64,000 nucleotides of DNA, taken from Acanthacorydalis orientalis. Taxonomy: Eukaryota; Arthropoda; Insecta; Megaloptera; Corydalidae. How positions within the stretch are numbered: position 1 is the stretch's first letter; every line of letters begins with the position of its first letter. A program made the position numbers and the translations under genes. The stretch spans positions 5,524,461 through 5,588,460 of the forward strand of contig CM068313.1 in NCBI GenBank assembly GCA_034766995.1. The letters are read 5' to 3'. This document shows positions 46,495 through 58,204 of this stretch, piece by piece. Below the pieces are notes generated by a model. The model saw only the letters and a list, made by a program, of their open reading frames with translations, was not told the origin of the DNA and searched no databases.

Positions 46495-46600
46495 AATATT
46501 TTTTTCACTCATCCTGCTAACCAAAAAATGTTTTCTGATCAAAAATGTTCAATTATTATTTACTCAATATTTTTCATTATATATATATACATACATATTT
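46495..46600. mobile_element. MITE family C, left half
   Basis: TTTTTTTCACTCATCCTGCT, CCAAAAAATG, then TGATCAAAAATGTTCAATTA, as in the left arm and core of other copies. Confidence 0.5.
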
Positions 46601-46699
46601 CAATGGTCTATCATTTTCAAAACATTAAGGATAATAAATGAAAAATCTATTATGAAATTAAATTCAAGCGTAATGAAAGAATTATTTTCTGAATGATCA

Positions 46700-46875
46700 A
46701 TTTAACTTGTCAGCTGTGTATGACAAGTATATTCGTCATGGAGATGAATTTGAGCAACAAAATTATTGGGTTTTCAAAAAAATCGAATGCAATTTCATTG
46801 CAATTTAATTTAATTTTACAGCATCTGCAAATACTCTGTATTTGACGAGTATATTCGTCATCCCTTTATTTTTGC
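46700..46875. repeat. Direct pair of 18-bp palindromic motifs
   Basis: TGACAAGTATATTCGTCA at 46721-46738 and TGACGAGTATATTCGTCA at 46843-46860. The second is a perfect palindrome apart from its centre (TGACGA-GTATAT-TCGTCA). Their flanks are also similar (CTGTGTATGAC and CTGTATTTGAC). The origin is unknown: a subterminal repeat of a DNA transposon or a dimeric protein-binding site. Confidence 0.55.
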
Positions 46876-47119
46876 GACACAATTCAGGTACACACTTTTA
46901 AAATAAGGTAGCACCAATAACAGGTTTAGAAGATAATCCGTTTTTAATAGAGTAAAAAATAATTATCTTCATATTAAAAACAGTACCGACTGTATATCTT
47001 TGTTGATTCAAAGTAACTCACCAAAAATATAAAAGAAAATAGTACTTTAATATCACTTAAAATCGACTGTTCCCTAAATTCGTTTATTTAAAAGATTTTT
47101 TTAAATCAAACCCTTAATA
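46876..47119. other. AT-rich spacer
   Basis: Nothing recognised. Confidence 0.5.
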
Positions 47120-47630
47120 TTAGGCAAACAAATTAATTCGGTGCCTTTTTGATATAAAATGAATTTTTAGGGAAACATGGAATACATTTCAATCTCATTT
47201 TTATATAATTTTGCTACATCTGTCAGGTAACTGAAGAATCCCTTGTCCAAAAATGGCAGCTTTGATTCGATGAAATTGTCAATGCATTTTCGTACATATT
47301 CCACTGTTTTAGAATTTTTTGCATGTTTTATGCATCACAACATCGTCCTCCAAAACCAAACAGATCATCCTGACGGCATAGGCAGCATTTTTTTCAATTA
47401 GTATGCGGAAAATATGAAATGTCTAATATGCTGCTTTTCGGACACCATCGTGTTCACTACTGTTTTGTGAGGTTATTCCAACTGCTTGGTCAAGATTTAT
47501 AGTATTTTTAAATGTCAAAGTTGGTACATCAGTCCTAAAACGGCAAGAAAATATTTTAATTTAAAACGTAGTTGTCATTAAATCAGTTTAAAAGCACAGA
47601 TTTGTTTGTCTTACGCAACAAATTATCGAC
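47120..47630 (-). mobile_element. Mariner family B, copy 2 (best-preserved)
   Basis: The 3' terminus is at the left, TTAGGCAAACAAATTAATTC followed by GGTGCC. The decayed 5' terminus is near 47630. On the minus strand the coding remnant starts MVSEKQHIRHFIFSAY, passes a stop and LKKMLPMPSG, and then reaches KTVEYVRKCIDNFIESKLPF and DKGFFSYLTDVAKLYKNEIE. The opening and closing parts match the ends of a mariner transposase. The helix-turn-helix and the three catalytic acidic residues are gone, so about 100 codons remain of some 340. Non-autonomous relic. Confidence 0.7.
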
Positions 47631-48895
47631 CTATCTATTGTGATTTGGAGTAATTTGCAATTGAAATAAAATTAATATAAGCAGATAATCATAATATCTC
47701 ATTTATAATAATCTATTTATTAAATTTATAACAAATTAATGAAAAACTAATACCAAACAATTTGATGGCATCGAATTAATTCTTGCTCCTAATAATTTCT
47801 ATGTAGATTTTATTATCAACCTGTATTCTGATGAGTATGTTTGTTTATGTGTGGTTTAAATTACTTAAAATATTTTGTTAGCAAAGTTTTTCGGTCATAT
47901 TAAATTTTATTAAATATTTTTAACATGTCCGGCAATTATGTGTGCAATGAGACGCAACGTCAACAATATTTTTCAGTGTTCTTAATTAGCAAAAAAATTA
48001 TAAAATTGGATTCAAATTTGTTAAATATATTGACAATTTTTAATCATACAGAATATGTGCTGTTTGTAGAAGAGTGAATAATTTATTTGTAAAAATCTTT
48101 GTAAGTAAAATCTGGTGATTGAAAAAGCCTGCGATAGTTCAATCCACTATTGACGGATTTTACACAAGTCGAATAAAATAAATGAAAAAAATAACAATTT
48201 CTTTAATCAAATCAAAAAATGTATCCATTTATGAAATATTTGAGCACTAGTTTAAGAAATATTATTTAAATATATAGAAATTCATATCAACTGACTGAAA
48301 TCAATATCGATTTCAATATTTACTGCAAATGAATTGTAAAGAATGAATAGCTTCTAATATAAACGAACAGTATTATTGGATTTATTGGTTAAACTGTCGA
48401 TGTATTTGAAATTACTGTTATTATAGTTGAGCGATTGGTTACGAACTATTATTATTATCAAATTTATTGTTATGTGTATTAGTATCTATTATTATGTTTA
48501 ATTATTTGCTGAACAATACAGAGAATGCGTTTAATGAACCAAATCTATTTCAGTAATTGTACTGAAATTATACAGTGAAATTAGTCCAATTAAGTATCAA
48601 TAAAAACATATAATATAATAAATATGTAGATTTATATTTGTAATTAATTTTTAATATGAAAGTAATTATCCGTTTTATATTATAATTTCATCAGTATATT
48701 TGATTATATATCGAGACGGTGTATGAGAAATGTTATAGGTTATTATTAAACAGGGAAATTAAAAATGTATTTTATAAAAAAAATCAGTGGTACGTACACA
48801 ATCCTTGATGATAACTTTCTGTAATCAATATTTCTATATATATTTTTTTTAATTTATGGTTTATTTTGTTCTTATTGTTCTGAAAATTCAGGAAT
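47631..48895. other. AT-rich non-coding stretch
   Basis: I recognise no gene or named repeat in this 1.2 kb. Confidence 0.5.
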
Positions 48896-48899
48896 CACC

Positions 48900-49025
48900 T
48901 TCGAAATGATTTTAAACAACAATCATAGATAACTAGAAATCGATTACTGAATTTTTTAGTTAATTTTTTTATGGTTTACGGGGTTGAGTGAAAAAATAAA
49001 CTGTGAAAGTAAATTTAGCTAAGAC
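48900..49025. mobile_element. MITE family C, right half
   Basis: ATGGTTTACGGGGTTGAGTG, then AAAAAATAAACTGTGAAAGT and AAATTTAGCTAAGA, the family right arm and terminus. Confidence 0.5.
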
Positions 49026-49319
49026 TATATTTTCATTTAGATTAAAAAATGTATTAGTTTCTTTGACTTTTGAAATGAATTCACAGAAAAAGTAGATTCT
49101 AAGTAATATTGAACGACTATTTTTTTAAAAAAAATAATTTCCTTGAATCAATAAAGATGCAAATTTCCCTGTACTTTTTTCATATGAAATAATTATTATT
49201 TTCATAAATTAATTATTTCTCAGAATAATTTATTCACTGTGTATAAATTTAGTTTCAGTTTAATTCATTTTAATTTAAATTTCTGAGAATTATTTGACAT
49301 TTAAATGTGCATATATAAT

Positions 49320-49426
49320 AAAAATAATGATCAATAATGGATAGTTGAACATTTTTGAACTCAACTTTTTTTTGTTTGTGGGGTGAATAGAAAATTAATT
49401 TATGGAAGCGAATTTAACCATTACTA
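49320..49426. mobile_element. MITE family C, right half
   Basis: AATGATCAATAATGGATAGT, TTTGTTTGTGGGGTGAATAG and GGAAGCGAATTTAACCATTA. Its end directly precedes the TA before mariner B copy 3. Confidence 0.55.
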
Positions 49427-49428
49427 TA

Positions 49429-49680
49429 TCAGGTAAAAAAAATAATTCGGTTCCTTTAAATTAAATCAACTCTTTTTTACATTAAAATATTTTCTCGTCA
49501 TTTTAGGATTTTGGAGATCGAACCTTAACATTTAAAAACACTATATATCTTGACCAAGCAGTTGGCATAACCTCACAAAATTAGTGAACACGATGGAGTC
49601 TGAAAAGCAACATTGCATACTTTTCGCACTCCAGTTGAAAAATGCCGTCAAAGATGCGGAAATGATTTGTTCAGTCATGT
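49429..49680 (+). mobile_element. Mariner family B, copy 3 (5' half)
   Basis: Begins TCAGGTAAAAAAAATAATTC and then GGTTCCTTTAAATT. It contains GACCAAGCAGTTGGCATAAC as in copy 2, and the start ATGGAGTCTGAAAAGCAACA. It breaks off at GAAATGATTTGTTCAGTCAT and passes into a GC-rich Helitron-like tail. Confidence 0.7.
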
Positions 49681-49735
49681 GGTGAAGCCACCCCTGAGTC
49701 GGTGAGATTAGCACTAGGGAGCAAAGCCTCCTAGT
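49681..49735 (+). repeat. Helitron-like 3' terminus (GC hairpin then CTAGT)
   Basis: GAGTCGGTGAGATTAGCACT, then AGGGAGCAAAGCCTCCTAGT. A short imperfect stem ends in CTAG before T, the CTRR-T ending expected of Helitrons. The same ending occurs in reverse at 61377. Confidence 0.45.
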
Positions 49736-50369
49736 TTAATAAAAAAAGAATTAATAAATTAAAAAAGTACCTAATCCTATTTAAAAAGATTTGCTATTCG
49801 ATTTAAGTACAGTTAAGTTTTCTTGCATACTATCATACCTTAGTAAATTACACCCTTTTTTTTAAAGTTTCTGTTCAAAATCGATGTATTTAAAATTTAA
49901 TTTGCATATATTTAATATTTTATTAGATTAGAAATCAAACTAGAGTTATTTATCTTCAACGACAAAAAATAACACTGAGCTGTCCGAATCAATAAAGAAA
50001 CTAAAACTCTTATTTGTTCTTTAGAAATATGAATATTTCGAATATTTGCCTTAATTTTTTGTATATTTTAATACAAATATTTCAGTTTTGTCTTTAATAA
50101 TATGATTTAACTATCGAAACTGCATTAATATCATGAATGTTGAAAATTAAAAATACTGTAAAATATCAGTAATTAATAGTATAATAATTTAGAAATCATG
50201 ATGATTAATTGGATATTATTGAGTGCTTAACAAAGAGTTGTTAAATATTTAATTCAATCTAATAATCAATTATAAATGATTGATATTTATTTTGTGAGTG
50301 TAGCCTTTGATCAAGCATCCGACATTAAAAAACATGTTGTTACCGAAACGACATCAGAGAAAATCGGTA
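49736..50369. other. AT-rich spacer
   Basis: Nothing recognised. Confidence 0.5.
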
Positions 50370-50870
50370 TATGAAAAGGAATAAGAAAGGAAGTCGAATG
50401 ACATGAATTGTCGAGCGTCGTACAACTCCAGTATATAAGGTATACGGCGCGTAAGGGCGCCCCTAAGTCATTAAGTTAGAGAGCTCTTTACAGCGCGCAG
50501 GAATGTTGCTGCTTCACGCTTGTAGTTATGAGATGCTCGTTCGGAGTTTGCTGGTGAGCTAAGAGCTATACACTACAAGCTAAGAGCAATATAGCGTCGA
50601 TGTGTGTTATGCTTTTACCTTTCTCACACTATCGCCGTCGTCGTATGCACAACGACGCCTATCATGGCGATGTTTTCATATACATATCTCTCTGGAGTGA
50701 GGCTACATTGTTAACGTGACTGCGAAAATTAAATAGGTAGTTTACTAATTGAATGGCTCGGTATCAATTAGACGCCGCCAGGTTTCGAAATCTCTCGGTT
50801 AGAAACAAATTGTTTCACGTGTAACGAGTATTAAAACAGTTCTGCGTTATTGTTTTCGTTTCATTATTTG
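50370..50870. promoter_or_regulatory. CpG-rich island, possible promoter
   Basis: Elevated G+C and CpG, no long open frame. TATATAAG at 50432-50439 is followed by GTATACGGCGCGTAAGG and, about 30 bp later, AGTCATT, which resembles an arthropod initiator. Two near-repeats (GCTAAGAGCTATACACTACA and GCTAAGAGCAATATAGC) lie at 50559-50595. A plus-strand promoter is possible but the spacing is not ideal. No downstream coding exon is visible. Confidence 0.3.
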
Positions 50871-51746
50871 TGGGCGTTCATTTAAATGAGATTTATGAGC
50901 GAGAAATTAATTTTTTTTATTAGGCTAACATCTAGCCCACATAGTAATTTCATCTCATTAATTATTAAATAATTATCTGTTGAAATAACATAGAAAATTT
51001 GTCATGTGAGAATTTCGTTCTACAACGAATCAATAACAAAAAACTATATATATATATATGAACGTAAATGTTTATATCAGAGGGATTTAATTGAACAGAA
51101 AAAACTTTTTATACATATTTTCCTACCATAGCGCATTTTTGCCATAAAACGTCGGATCATTGCGGTGAAATGACATCATAAGACCGTAATATATGATTCT
51201 GTTATGTCAATTCACATGTCGTGTCGACATATTAGAAAATATCAGTAAGTAAAACATTTCCGATGTTTTTATTATTACACTTCATTAAATCGTATCGATA
51301 CGAACTTCGTAACTACGACTATTTACTTTATTTTTATTATTGTTCTTGTTTTCAAAGTTAATCATTTGCAATAACGACGTATTTATTTTCAAATTATTGG
51401 GTTTCTTTTCAGATATATCTTTTTCTTTTGAAACATTTGTTTATAAAAAATATATTAGGTTTGCGGTTTTTGTTTTATTCATATTTATTAAGCAGTGAAA
51501 CTATTTCTTTTTTTAATTTTTAATTAGGAAGTAGAGAAAATTATGAAATATTATTCAGAATTAATTATTTTTGATAAAAACACACATGGAGATCTACACA
51601 AAAAGTATCCAAACAGATATCAATACGGACCTAAAGCAAAATTTTAGAAATTTTCTTCTAAAATCCATTTATCAATTTGTATTTACTTACTCTTCAGTCA
51701 TTTCGATTCAATAATTTAGGAAATTTGTGTTTTTGTGTTTATATAG
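50871..51746. other. Non-coding stretch
   Basis: Positions 51110-51310 are somewhat GC-richer. No gene or named repeat seen. Confidence 0.45.
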
Positions 51747-51911
51747 AGTAATTCAATTTAGCCTTCCACACGAAAATATTAAAACAAAACATTTTTTTTC
51801 TATTTAGTATTTTAGTTCAACTGTATTTTAGTATTGAATTTAACTGAAATACTAATTAAAAAATAAAATATTTTTTTTAATTCTTTCATGTGAAATCCTA
51901 AATTGAACCAT
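51747..51911. mobile_element. MITE family D, copy 2 (palindromic)
   Basis: Left end GTAATTCAATTTAGCCTTCC, right end TGAAATCCTAAATTGAACC, with the same self-complementary centre (TAGTATTTTAGTTCAACTGT and TTGAATTTAACTGAAATACT). Flanked on the right by (TC)n(TA)n, as in copy 1. Confidence 0.75.
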
Positions 51912-52139
51912 TCTCTCTCTCTATATATATATTTAGTGATTTCTTTGAGTTTAAGATAATAATTATTGATTTCTTTGATTATAAATGCTCAATATGTTAT
52001 AAATTTGAAACAAATTATATGAAAGTAAATAAAAAAAAATATTATTAAGCAATTACAATTCATTCATGCACTTAAATTCGATAAGTAGGATGAGACATGT
52101 AGACTGATGAATATATATTAAAAATGATTATTTACTTCC
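51912..52139. other. AT-rich spacer
   Basis: Nothing recognised. Confidence 0.5.
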
Positions 52140-52340
52140 ACAAATGAACAGAAAAATTTGATAGGTTTTCTTGTATCTTACAACTCTGAGTATGATTGTA
52201 TCACTATCAAAATGCACATGATAATCAATAAAAAATGATCAATAATCACTGATCCTCAAACACTAATAACAATTCTCTTTTTGATTTGTGGTTCGAGTGA
52301 AAAGTTCATTTTTAAAACTACATTTAGCTAATGTACCGAA
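52140..52340. mobile_element. MITE family C, full-length short copy
   Basis: Left arm ACTTCCACAAATGAACAGAA, core TCACTATCAAAATGCACATG and AAAAATGATCAATAATCACT, right arm GATTTGTGGTTCGAGTGAAA and ACTACATTTAGCTAATGT. Confidence 0.55.
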
Positions 52341-53145
52341 CCTGTGAATTTTTTAAGTTTAAAACCAAGCTCTGATATAATTCCTTTACAGGATTCCATA
52401 ATTAGTGATCGATTTTTAATGAAAATAATGAAACTACTTTTCAAAAATCACTGCATTTGTCATTTAATGCTAACTGATAGTAAAACTCAAAATATCTGAT
52501 AAATAAGATTTAAATAGAAGAAATCAAGAAAAAAGAACATTGAACACTAATCAAAATACAGAAAAATGACTGATATGATTAATGAAAAAAATAAATATTC
52601 ATCTACTTTTTATGAAATGTTAGAATCATCTAAATTGATGTATTTTATCTGGAAGAGATTAATTTTATATTTTTAAATTTAATTTTCTATTTCGCCTGTT
52701 TGAGGATATTTCAATCATCTGTTCATTTAATTCTCAAATTTTGTTCAATATAAACTCTCATTTTTTGTTGTTTTTACATTCTAGAAATATAAAAGTTATT
52801 TTTATTATTCAGTTTTAATTTACTTGTGGTTTTCAGTCACACAAATAATCTTTTATTATTTAATATTATATAATTTAAATGTTGATACATCTACTCACCA
52901 CGAAATTAAAAATATAATTTATTTCACAATAACAAATAAATATACATTCCTCTCATCGACTGTTGAAAAATTAAATTGTATATTTCTTTCAAATAAAATA
53001 CAATGATGACTGAAACTGAAGACAGAAACGATTAATTTAAACAATTTGTATGGTTTGTTTTTCTTCATCCGTTTATTACATCTGCTATTATTCCCCGTTG
53101 TTATTGTCTATAAAATGAACTAACTGTATATTCATTCATATGTAT
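52341..53145. other. AT-rich non-coding stretch
   Basis: The 60-codon frame at 52824-53006 is not supported. Nothing else seen. Confidence 0.5.
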
Positions 53146-53149
53146 TCAT

Positions 53150-53345
53150 CCCTTATGCAGATGGTCGGTGGTAACAGCACAAAACGTGCACAAGTGGACC
53201 TTAAAATATAATGAGTCGCGAGTGTCTCATCGGGAGTCGAATAACTAGTAGTTTCGTATACGGTACGTTTGTGCCACCGTTGATTGCACAAAACTTTGTC
53301 CCGGCAACAAATATGCTAATAGGAACTAAGATCATAAACATTACA
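53150..53345. promoter_or_regulatory. GC-richer island
   Basis: A compact block (GATGGTCGGTGGTAACAGCA to AACTTTGTCCCGGCAACAAA) standing out of AT-rich DNA, with no open frame. Candidate conserved non-coding element. Confidence 0.3.
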
Positions 53346-53534
53346 ATCGAGTTCTCGTTTGTTGTATGTTTTTAATTATCTGTGTACAAATGAATTTCCT
53401 GCTATCTAAACAGAATATCGTTTACATTTACTTTGTTCTAATTGAATAATCGTATATTTTAAGGTGTGGATTTGAAAACGACTCATTTATTTTCAGTGGA
53501 TTTTATTAAAAAAGCTATCTCTGGTAGGATGATA

Positions 53535-53800
53535 TATTCTTATTAAATTTTTTTAACCGAAAACATTCAGTGATTGATTTTTGATTATTGTTTATTGGTT
53601 GTAGCATATGAATGTTTCAATGGCGATTCCATCATCTTCAGAACGATAACGTATAGAAAAATCGATAAAATATTTAAGATGTTCTTGAAACTGTCTAAAT
53701 AAAACGTGATTAAATATCTAATAGCATTATTCTATCAATCAATCACAAAAGAGACAGTTTCTGAGGGTTGAGAAAGTGTAGTAATCATTTCATCATCGTT
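53535..53800. mobile_element. MITE family C, diverged copy
   Basis: Contains GTGATTGATTTTTGATTATT, GTTTCAATGGCGATTCCATC and ATCTTCAGA, and a right arm CACAAAAGAGACAGTTTCTG leading to GGGTTGAGAAAGTG. Confidence 0.45.
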
Positions 53801-54059
53801 GGTGGAAATGAATGTATACAGTAGAGTTACTATAAATGATAAAGGATTATAATTTTAAAGATTTATGTGAATGAAAGGTTTATTTCATTATTGAAAGATC
53901 AATTTCGATTGAATAAAAAAATGAAGAATGGTCTAGAGAATGATAATTACAATTAAAAATTAATGCAGATATTAAACCACATGTATAAAAATAATTTATT
54001 TAAATCTTTAGAGAGGTTTTGTTTAGAATTTTATCTGATTAAACAATAATAAATATACA

Positions 54060-54200
54060 ATCATTCAATTTAGGCTCCCATATGGAAGTATTAAAAGAGT
54101 GTGCAGGGGCTAGGAGAAATCATGTTATTTTTTATTTAGTATTTCAATTCAATACTAAAATACAATTGAACCAAAATACTAAATGGGAGTAAATTGAGGT
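54060..54200. mobile_element. MITE family D, copy 3
   Basis: Left end ATTCAATTTAGGCTCCCATA, then TGGAAGTATTAAAAGAGTGT. The centre is ATTTCAATTCAATACTAAAA. The right arm is shortened to TAAATGGGAGTAAATTGAGG. Confidence 0.65.
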
Positions 54201-55449
54201 AGAAAAAATCGAAGTATAAATCTCAATCATTGGAAAATATATCAAAAGGAAACCAAATAAATAATTTAATAGTAATCATTTTTCAAGACAAATTGGATTT
54301 TGAAATGTAATATATTCTTGTTTTTTTATATATTTTTATTGGTATGTTAATTTATTTATTTGTGTATTAAACAATAAACCGTAACAACAGGGTTTATGAA
54401 GAACAATTTTAAAAAATTATATTTTTCAATAACTGTAAAATAATAGATTTTACATTAAATATTTTTTATAAAATATGATCGAAAATAAAATAATAACTAA
54501 TGTAAATATATTTTCTTAAAAACTAATCTTATAAAATATTTCTTTTCGTTATCTCTACAATAATGAATTCGTTTCCAGATATCCTTATATTAAATTTATT
54601 TTTATGCAAAAAATTATTTCATTTTTAATTCTTCATTGAAAATTTTGAATGAAATAGAAGAATAAATCAGAATCTTATAATCTGAAAATTAAATAAACGC
54701 TTAAATAAATTTTAATATACTATTTTCTTTCTTTTGAGACTAATTTCAAGAAAAAAAAAACTATTAAAGAAAAAAATTAGAAAATATTATAGTTTTATAT
54801 GGAACGAAACCTCTGTCAATGGACTGATTTATCCTTTGAAGAAGTATTATTTTTATTTATTTATAATTTTTATATTTTACTATATTTTTAACACAGAAAT
54901 TTTAGTAAGTTGAAGAAGATGAATATATGGAGATAATTGAAAACTTAGTCTTTTATTAAATATTCAAAAAATGCTTATTCAATATATAAGTTCTGAAAAT
55001 ATTTTAAATATCAATATATGACAAGAAAATGATTCTCTGTCTCTTTTATTTATATATATATATATATATATATCATAAAATCCAAGACTAACATTAATAC
55101 AAGTTGAAAACTTTATTTTAGTTGCTTTTTCAAACGTTTTGTAAACACTACAAATAATTACATTTTTTAAATCACTCGTCGACGTTTCACGACACAACGA
55201 TGAAAAATCACATTCGATTTGTCAGTGATTTGGACGTATTTCGGAAACTTTCCTCCGTCCTATCATTCCAGATTACGGTTAAGTATAAATAAACGTCTTT
55301 TAAGAACGTCGGGCTTAAAAAAGTGTGCTGTTGGTGCGATTCTATCTATTATCGCAGACGAAAAGATTAAAAAACGAAAGTATGTTTCAAGAAGATGATA
55401 TGATTTCTTTTAAACACGGAAAAGTATGTACAAGTTGTGTAGTCTTTTC

Positions 55450-55452
<3 letters not shown>
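54201..55452. other. AT-rich stretch, modestly GC-richer at 55140-55330
   Basis: A (TA)n tract lies at 55050-55073. The patch around TCGTCGACGTTTCACGACAC has no open frame of note. Confidence 0.45.

Positions 55453-55491
<39 letters not shown>
55453..55491. repeat. (TA)n microsatellite
   Basis: Uninterrupted TA run. The frames crossing it on both strands are artefacts. Confidence 0.95.
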
Positions 55492-55494
<3 letters not shown>

Positions 55495-56194
55495 GAAAGG
55501 AATGAAATTTATAATCAATATAAACATATTTTTTAATAAATCAAATCGGTTCTGCCTCTTGTAGAATTTAAACAATGTTATTTAATAATTTATGGAATAA
55601 ATTCTAAGATGTTTTATTTTTTCTTTTGTAAAACGAAAATGACTTTTTAAAGTTTTTAGAAATATAATTATAAGAAACTCAGTTATTCTTTTTAGATTGT
55701 TTTTTAATTAATATGTATTCTAAGTACCGTCAATAATTTTTTTACATATTTTTGATATTTTAATGGTTCTGTTTAATTTCCAAACAATAATTAATGAGTA
55801 ATTAATGTAATTTTAAAATAAAATCATATAAACAAATAATGGAGTGAAATACTGATGCTATATACCAGAAACAATAACTATGACAAAGTATAAATTAAAT
55901 GTCTGCAGAAATAAATATAAGATTCTATTTAGATTATAGAGATCTAAAATCGTCAGAAATAAACACATATCGAGTCTGAATCATTGATTTATGAAAACGT
56001 TCAGTTTTTTAATAGCACGACAACTAAGGTAATCTTTGTGTTTTAATATTTAAATATGAAAGAAGAAATCAATTAAATATAAATGATAAGCTTTAAAAGA
56101 ATTGATCAGTATTTTTTGTGTTAGAATTGTAGCAGTTGAATCTGTTATGACATTCAAATTCCTATATTTTTCTCATTTTTTTATTTTCTTAGCA
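55492..56194. other. AT-rich spacer
   Basis: Nothing recognised. Confidence 0.5.
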
Positions 56195-56741
56195 ATTTTA
56201 AGTGGTCCAGAACTGTTGAATGACCAATGTCTAACTTCTGTGAAAGCTCTTACATTGTTGTGCGTGGTTCAACTAACGCCTTCAGTTGGTAGTTAGAATT
56301 GAGGAAAGATACAGAAGAAAATGTAACTGAAATATCACAAAAAATATTTCTTTATTCACGTCATAAATCACAATTTCTTTCTACTCAGAAACGTTAAATA
56401 AACGTTTGTTGATAATTTTTAATTATTTCTTATGTAAATTTTGATAGTGACATCTGTTCAAGTTTTTGATTTTATTTGCGAATCATCGGTATAATGAATT
56501 TTAAACAAAGAAAACATCAAGTATATTTGTAAAGTTATGAAATTTGAGAATTAATAAATCTATGAAAAAAAATTGAAACAAAATTAATAATAAAACCAAA
56601 ATCATTGTTACCAAAATACAAACCGAAAAATGCACTTTAAAACGATATCAACACGAACACAATGAAACGACACTTTCATTGAAAAAAATTAAGATTAGAA
56701 TTCCTAAAACAAAAACCGTAATTATTTTCCTACCAACCTAA
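56195..56741 (-). mobile_element. Mariner family A, copy 6, interrupted
   Basis: The 5' terminus on the right is TTAGGTTGGTAGGAAAATAA (reverse complement), followed by TA at 56742-56743, and the leader extends to about 56565. The helix-turn-helix remnant is at 56195-56297 (reverse complement encoding PRTT, ELSQKLDIGHSTVLDHLK). Between them, 56300-56560 is foreign AT-rich DNA with MITE C-like motifs (AATTATTTCTTATGTAAATT), so a later insertion or rearrangement replaced the middle. Confidence 0.7.
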
Positions 56742-57059
56742 TACTTAAACACAATGTTTCCATTTCATTCCGAACGAAACGTTGGGAACAGAATGTTATT
56801 AATCTAGAAACGTATTAGTCGAGAATATGAATGTCCCGTACATAAATTTAATAAGAATGCGGATGAACGATGAATGAATTTTGATTGTAACGTACACTTC
56901 GAGTGTGACCTAAATAGAAAGATGTGCTCCTATAACCGACTTCTATTCAAATCCGTCAGCGTTTTAAAAAGCTCTAGACCTCTGTCCGTGCGCACGCTTC
57001 CCATTCAATTCACAACGTATTCTTACCGAAATTTTAATCAGCTCGCTAAACTTTGATTA
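56742..57059. other. Spacer, modestly GC-richer
   Basis: A 60-codon frame at 56874-57056 has no signature. This may be the left shoulder of the island that follows. Confidence 0.4.
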
Positions 57060-57138
57060 TATTATAGTCTGGTATGTTATTAAAACCATAAAATTGAAAC
57101 AGTGGACCGTTGCGAATACGATGTGTGCTCGTCGAGTG

Positions 57139-57207
<69 letters not shown>

Positions 57208-57810
57208 CGTAACAATGATGAAAACAGTGTGATAACTATATACATAGTGCGTACACGCGCACACATAACGCCCGTCGGGTCACCCGACACCGTACGGCCT
57301 GAAGTTACCGTCAGACGGGACGAGCATATTGTCGAAATAATAGCATTAGTGCGGCCCTATTATATCCGGAATTGCCAGCCATGTTCATATATTACCGTAA
57401 CGTGTAGGCAAAACGCTAAGCGTTCGAGTTCCACTGGAGGCGCCGTCCGCGTTTCCACGCAACGAGCGTGGAAACGCACTGCCACGCACTGTTGCGAAAT
57501 TCACGTCCATTGCAGACGCTACGTGCGGTTTCTGGTGACGTCAATGCGTCGTTTCGTATGTGTTTCTGTTTATATTAACGGCGCGTCGGCCGCGCGCCCA
57601 TCCAATTCCGTGAACGCACGCTCTCGAAACGTGTGTATCGTGCGTTCGAAATAAAATGCTATCGTTTCACTGTCAACCGTCCTGTTGACATACTTTGTTA
57701 ATAATTAAGTCGACGTGCCGTCCGCACGCTAATTTATATAACAAAGATCCGGTTTATTGGAAACGCGTGCGTTAAGCGTTAATTAAAGACGTCTCCGAGT
57801 ATCGTTTCAA
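57060..57810. promoter_or_regulatory. Strongest CpG-rich island, with hairpin and CRE; 150-codon frame inside
   Basis: After a TA microsatellite (57140-57203), 57205-57800 is the most GC-dense block of the window. It holds the longest frame seen, 57202-57654 plus strand (150 codons), rich in Arg, Val, Thr and Ser, with no domain, signal peptide or membrane segment I can recognise. The start lies next to the microsatellite, so I do not call it a gene with confidence. At 57449-57477 GCGTTTCCACGC-AACGA-GCGTGGAAACGC is a perfect 12-bp stem. TGACGTCA (CREB/ATF-type) is at 57536-57543. I infer a regulatory island or a CpG-rich promoter. Confidence 0.4.
57140..57203. repeat. (TA)n microsatellite, about 62 bp
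   Basis: Uninterrupted TA. The minus frames crossing it are artefacts. Confidence 0.95.
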
Positions 57811-58094
57811 TTATACAATTATATTTGCATTTGTCAGTTGTCATATTACGCTGACGGGATGAAACGAGTATGCAGGCTTCACTCGTTAAATGAGAGGCAG
57901 AACTATTTTTGGACACGACGAGGTTCATTTCGTAACGAGATTCATCCGTGTTTTTTTTCGTAAATTTAATCTGAACAGATGTTTAGATTAAACAATAATT
58001 GATATCGTTGGCAACATTGAAATTTAAACAGATTTTGTTGTAGCAGGAAAATGTACAAAGTTGTATTTATTTAATCAAAAATACAATTTCAGTC
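57811..58094. other. Spacer
   Basis: The island fades into AT-rich DNA by about 57960. Confidence 0.45.
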
Positions 58095-58167
58095 TTTAAT
58101 GAATTTTTTTTATCAGTTACCTGACAGATAGAGAAAAGTTATATATATATATATATATAATTTAAAA

Positions 58168-58204
<37 letters not shown>

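Noticed and set aside
57046..57290. 72- and 77-codon minus-strand frames
   Set aside because: They are mostly YIYIYI translations of a (TA)n microsatellite.
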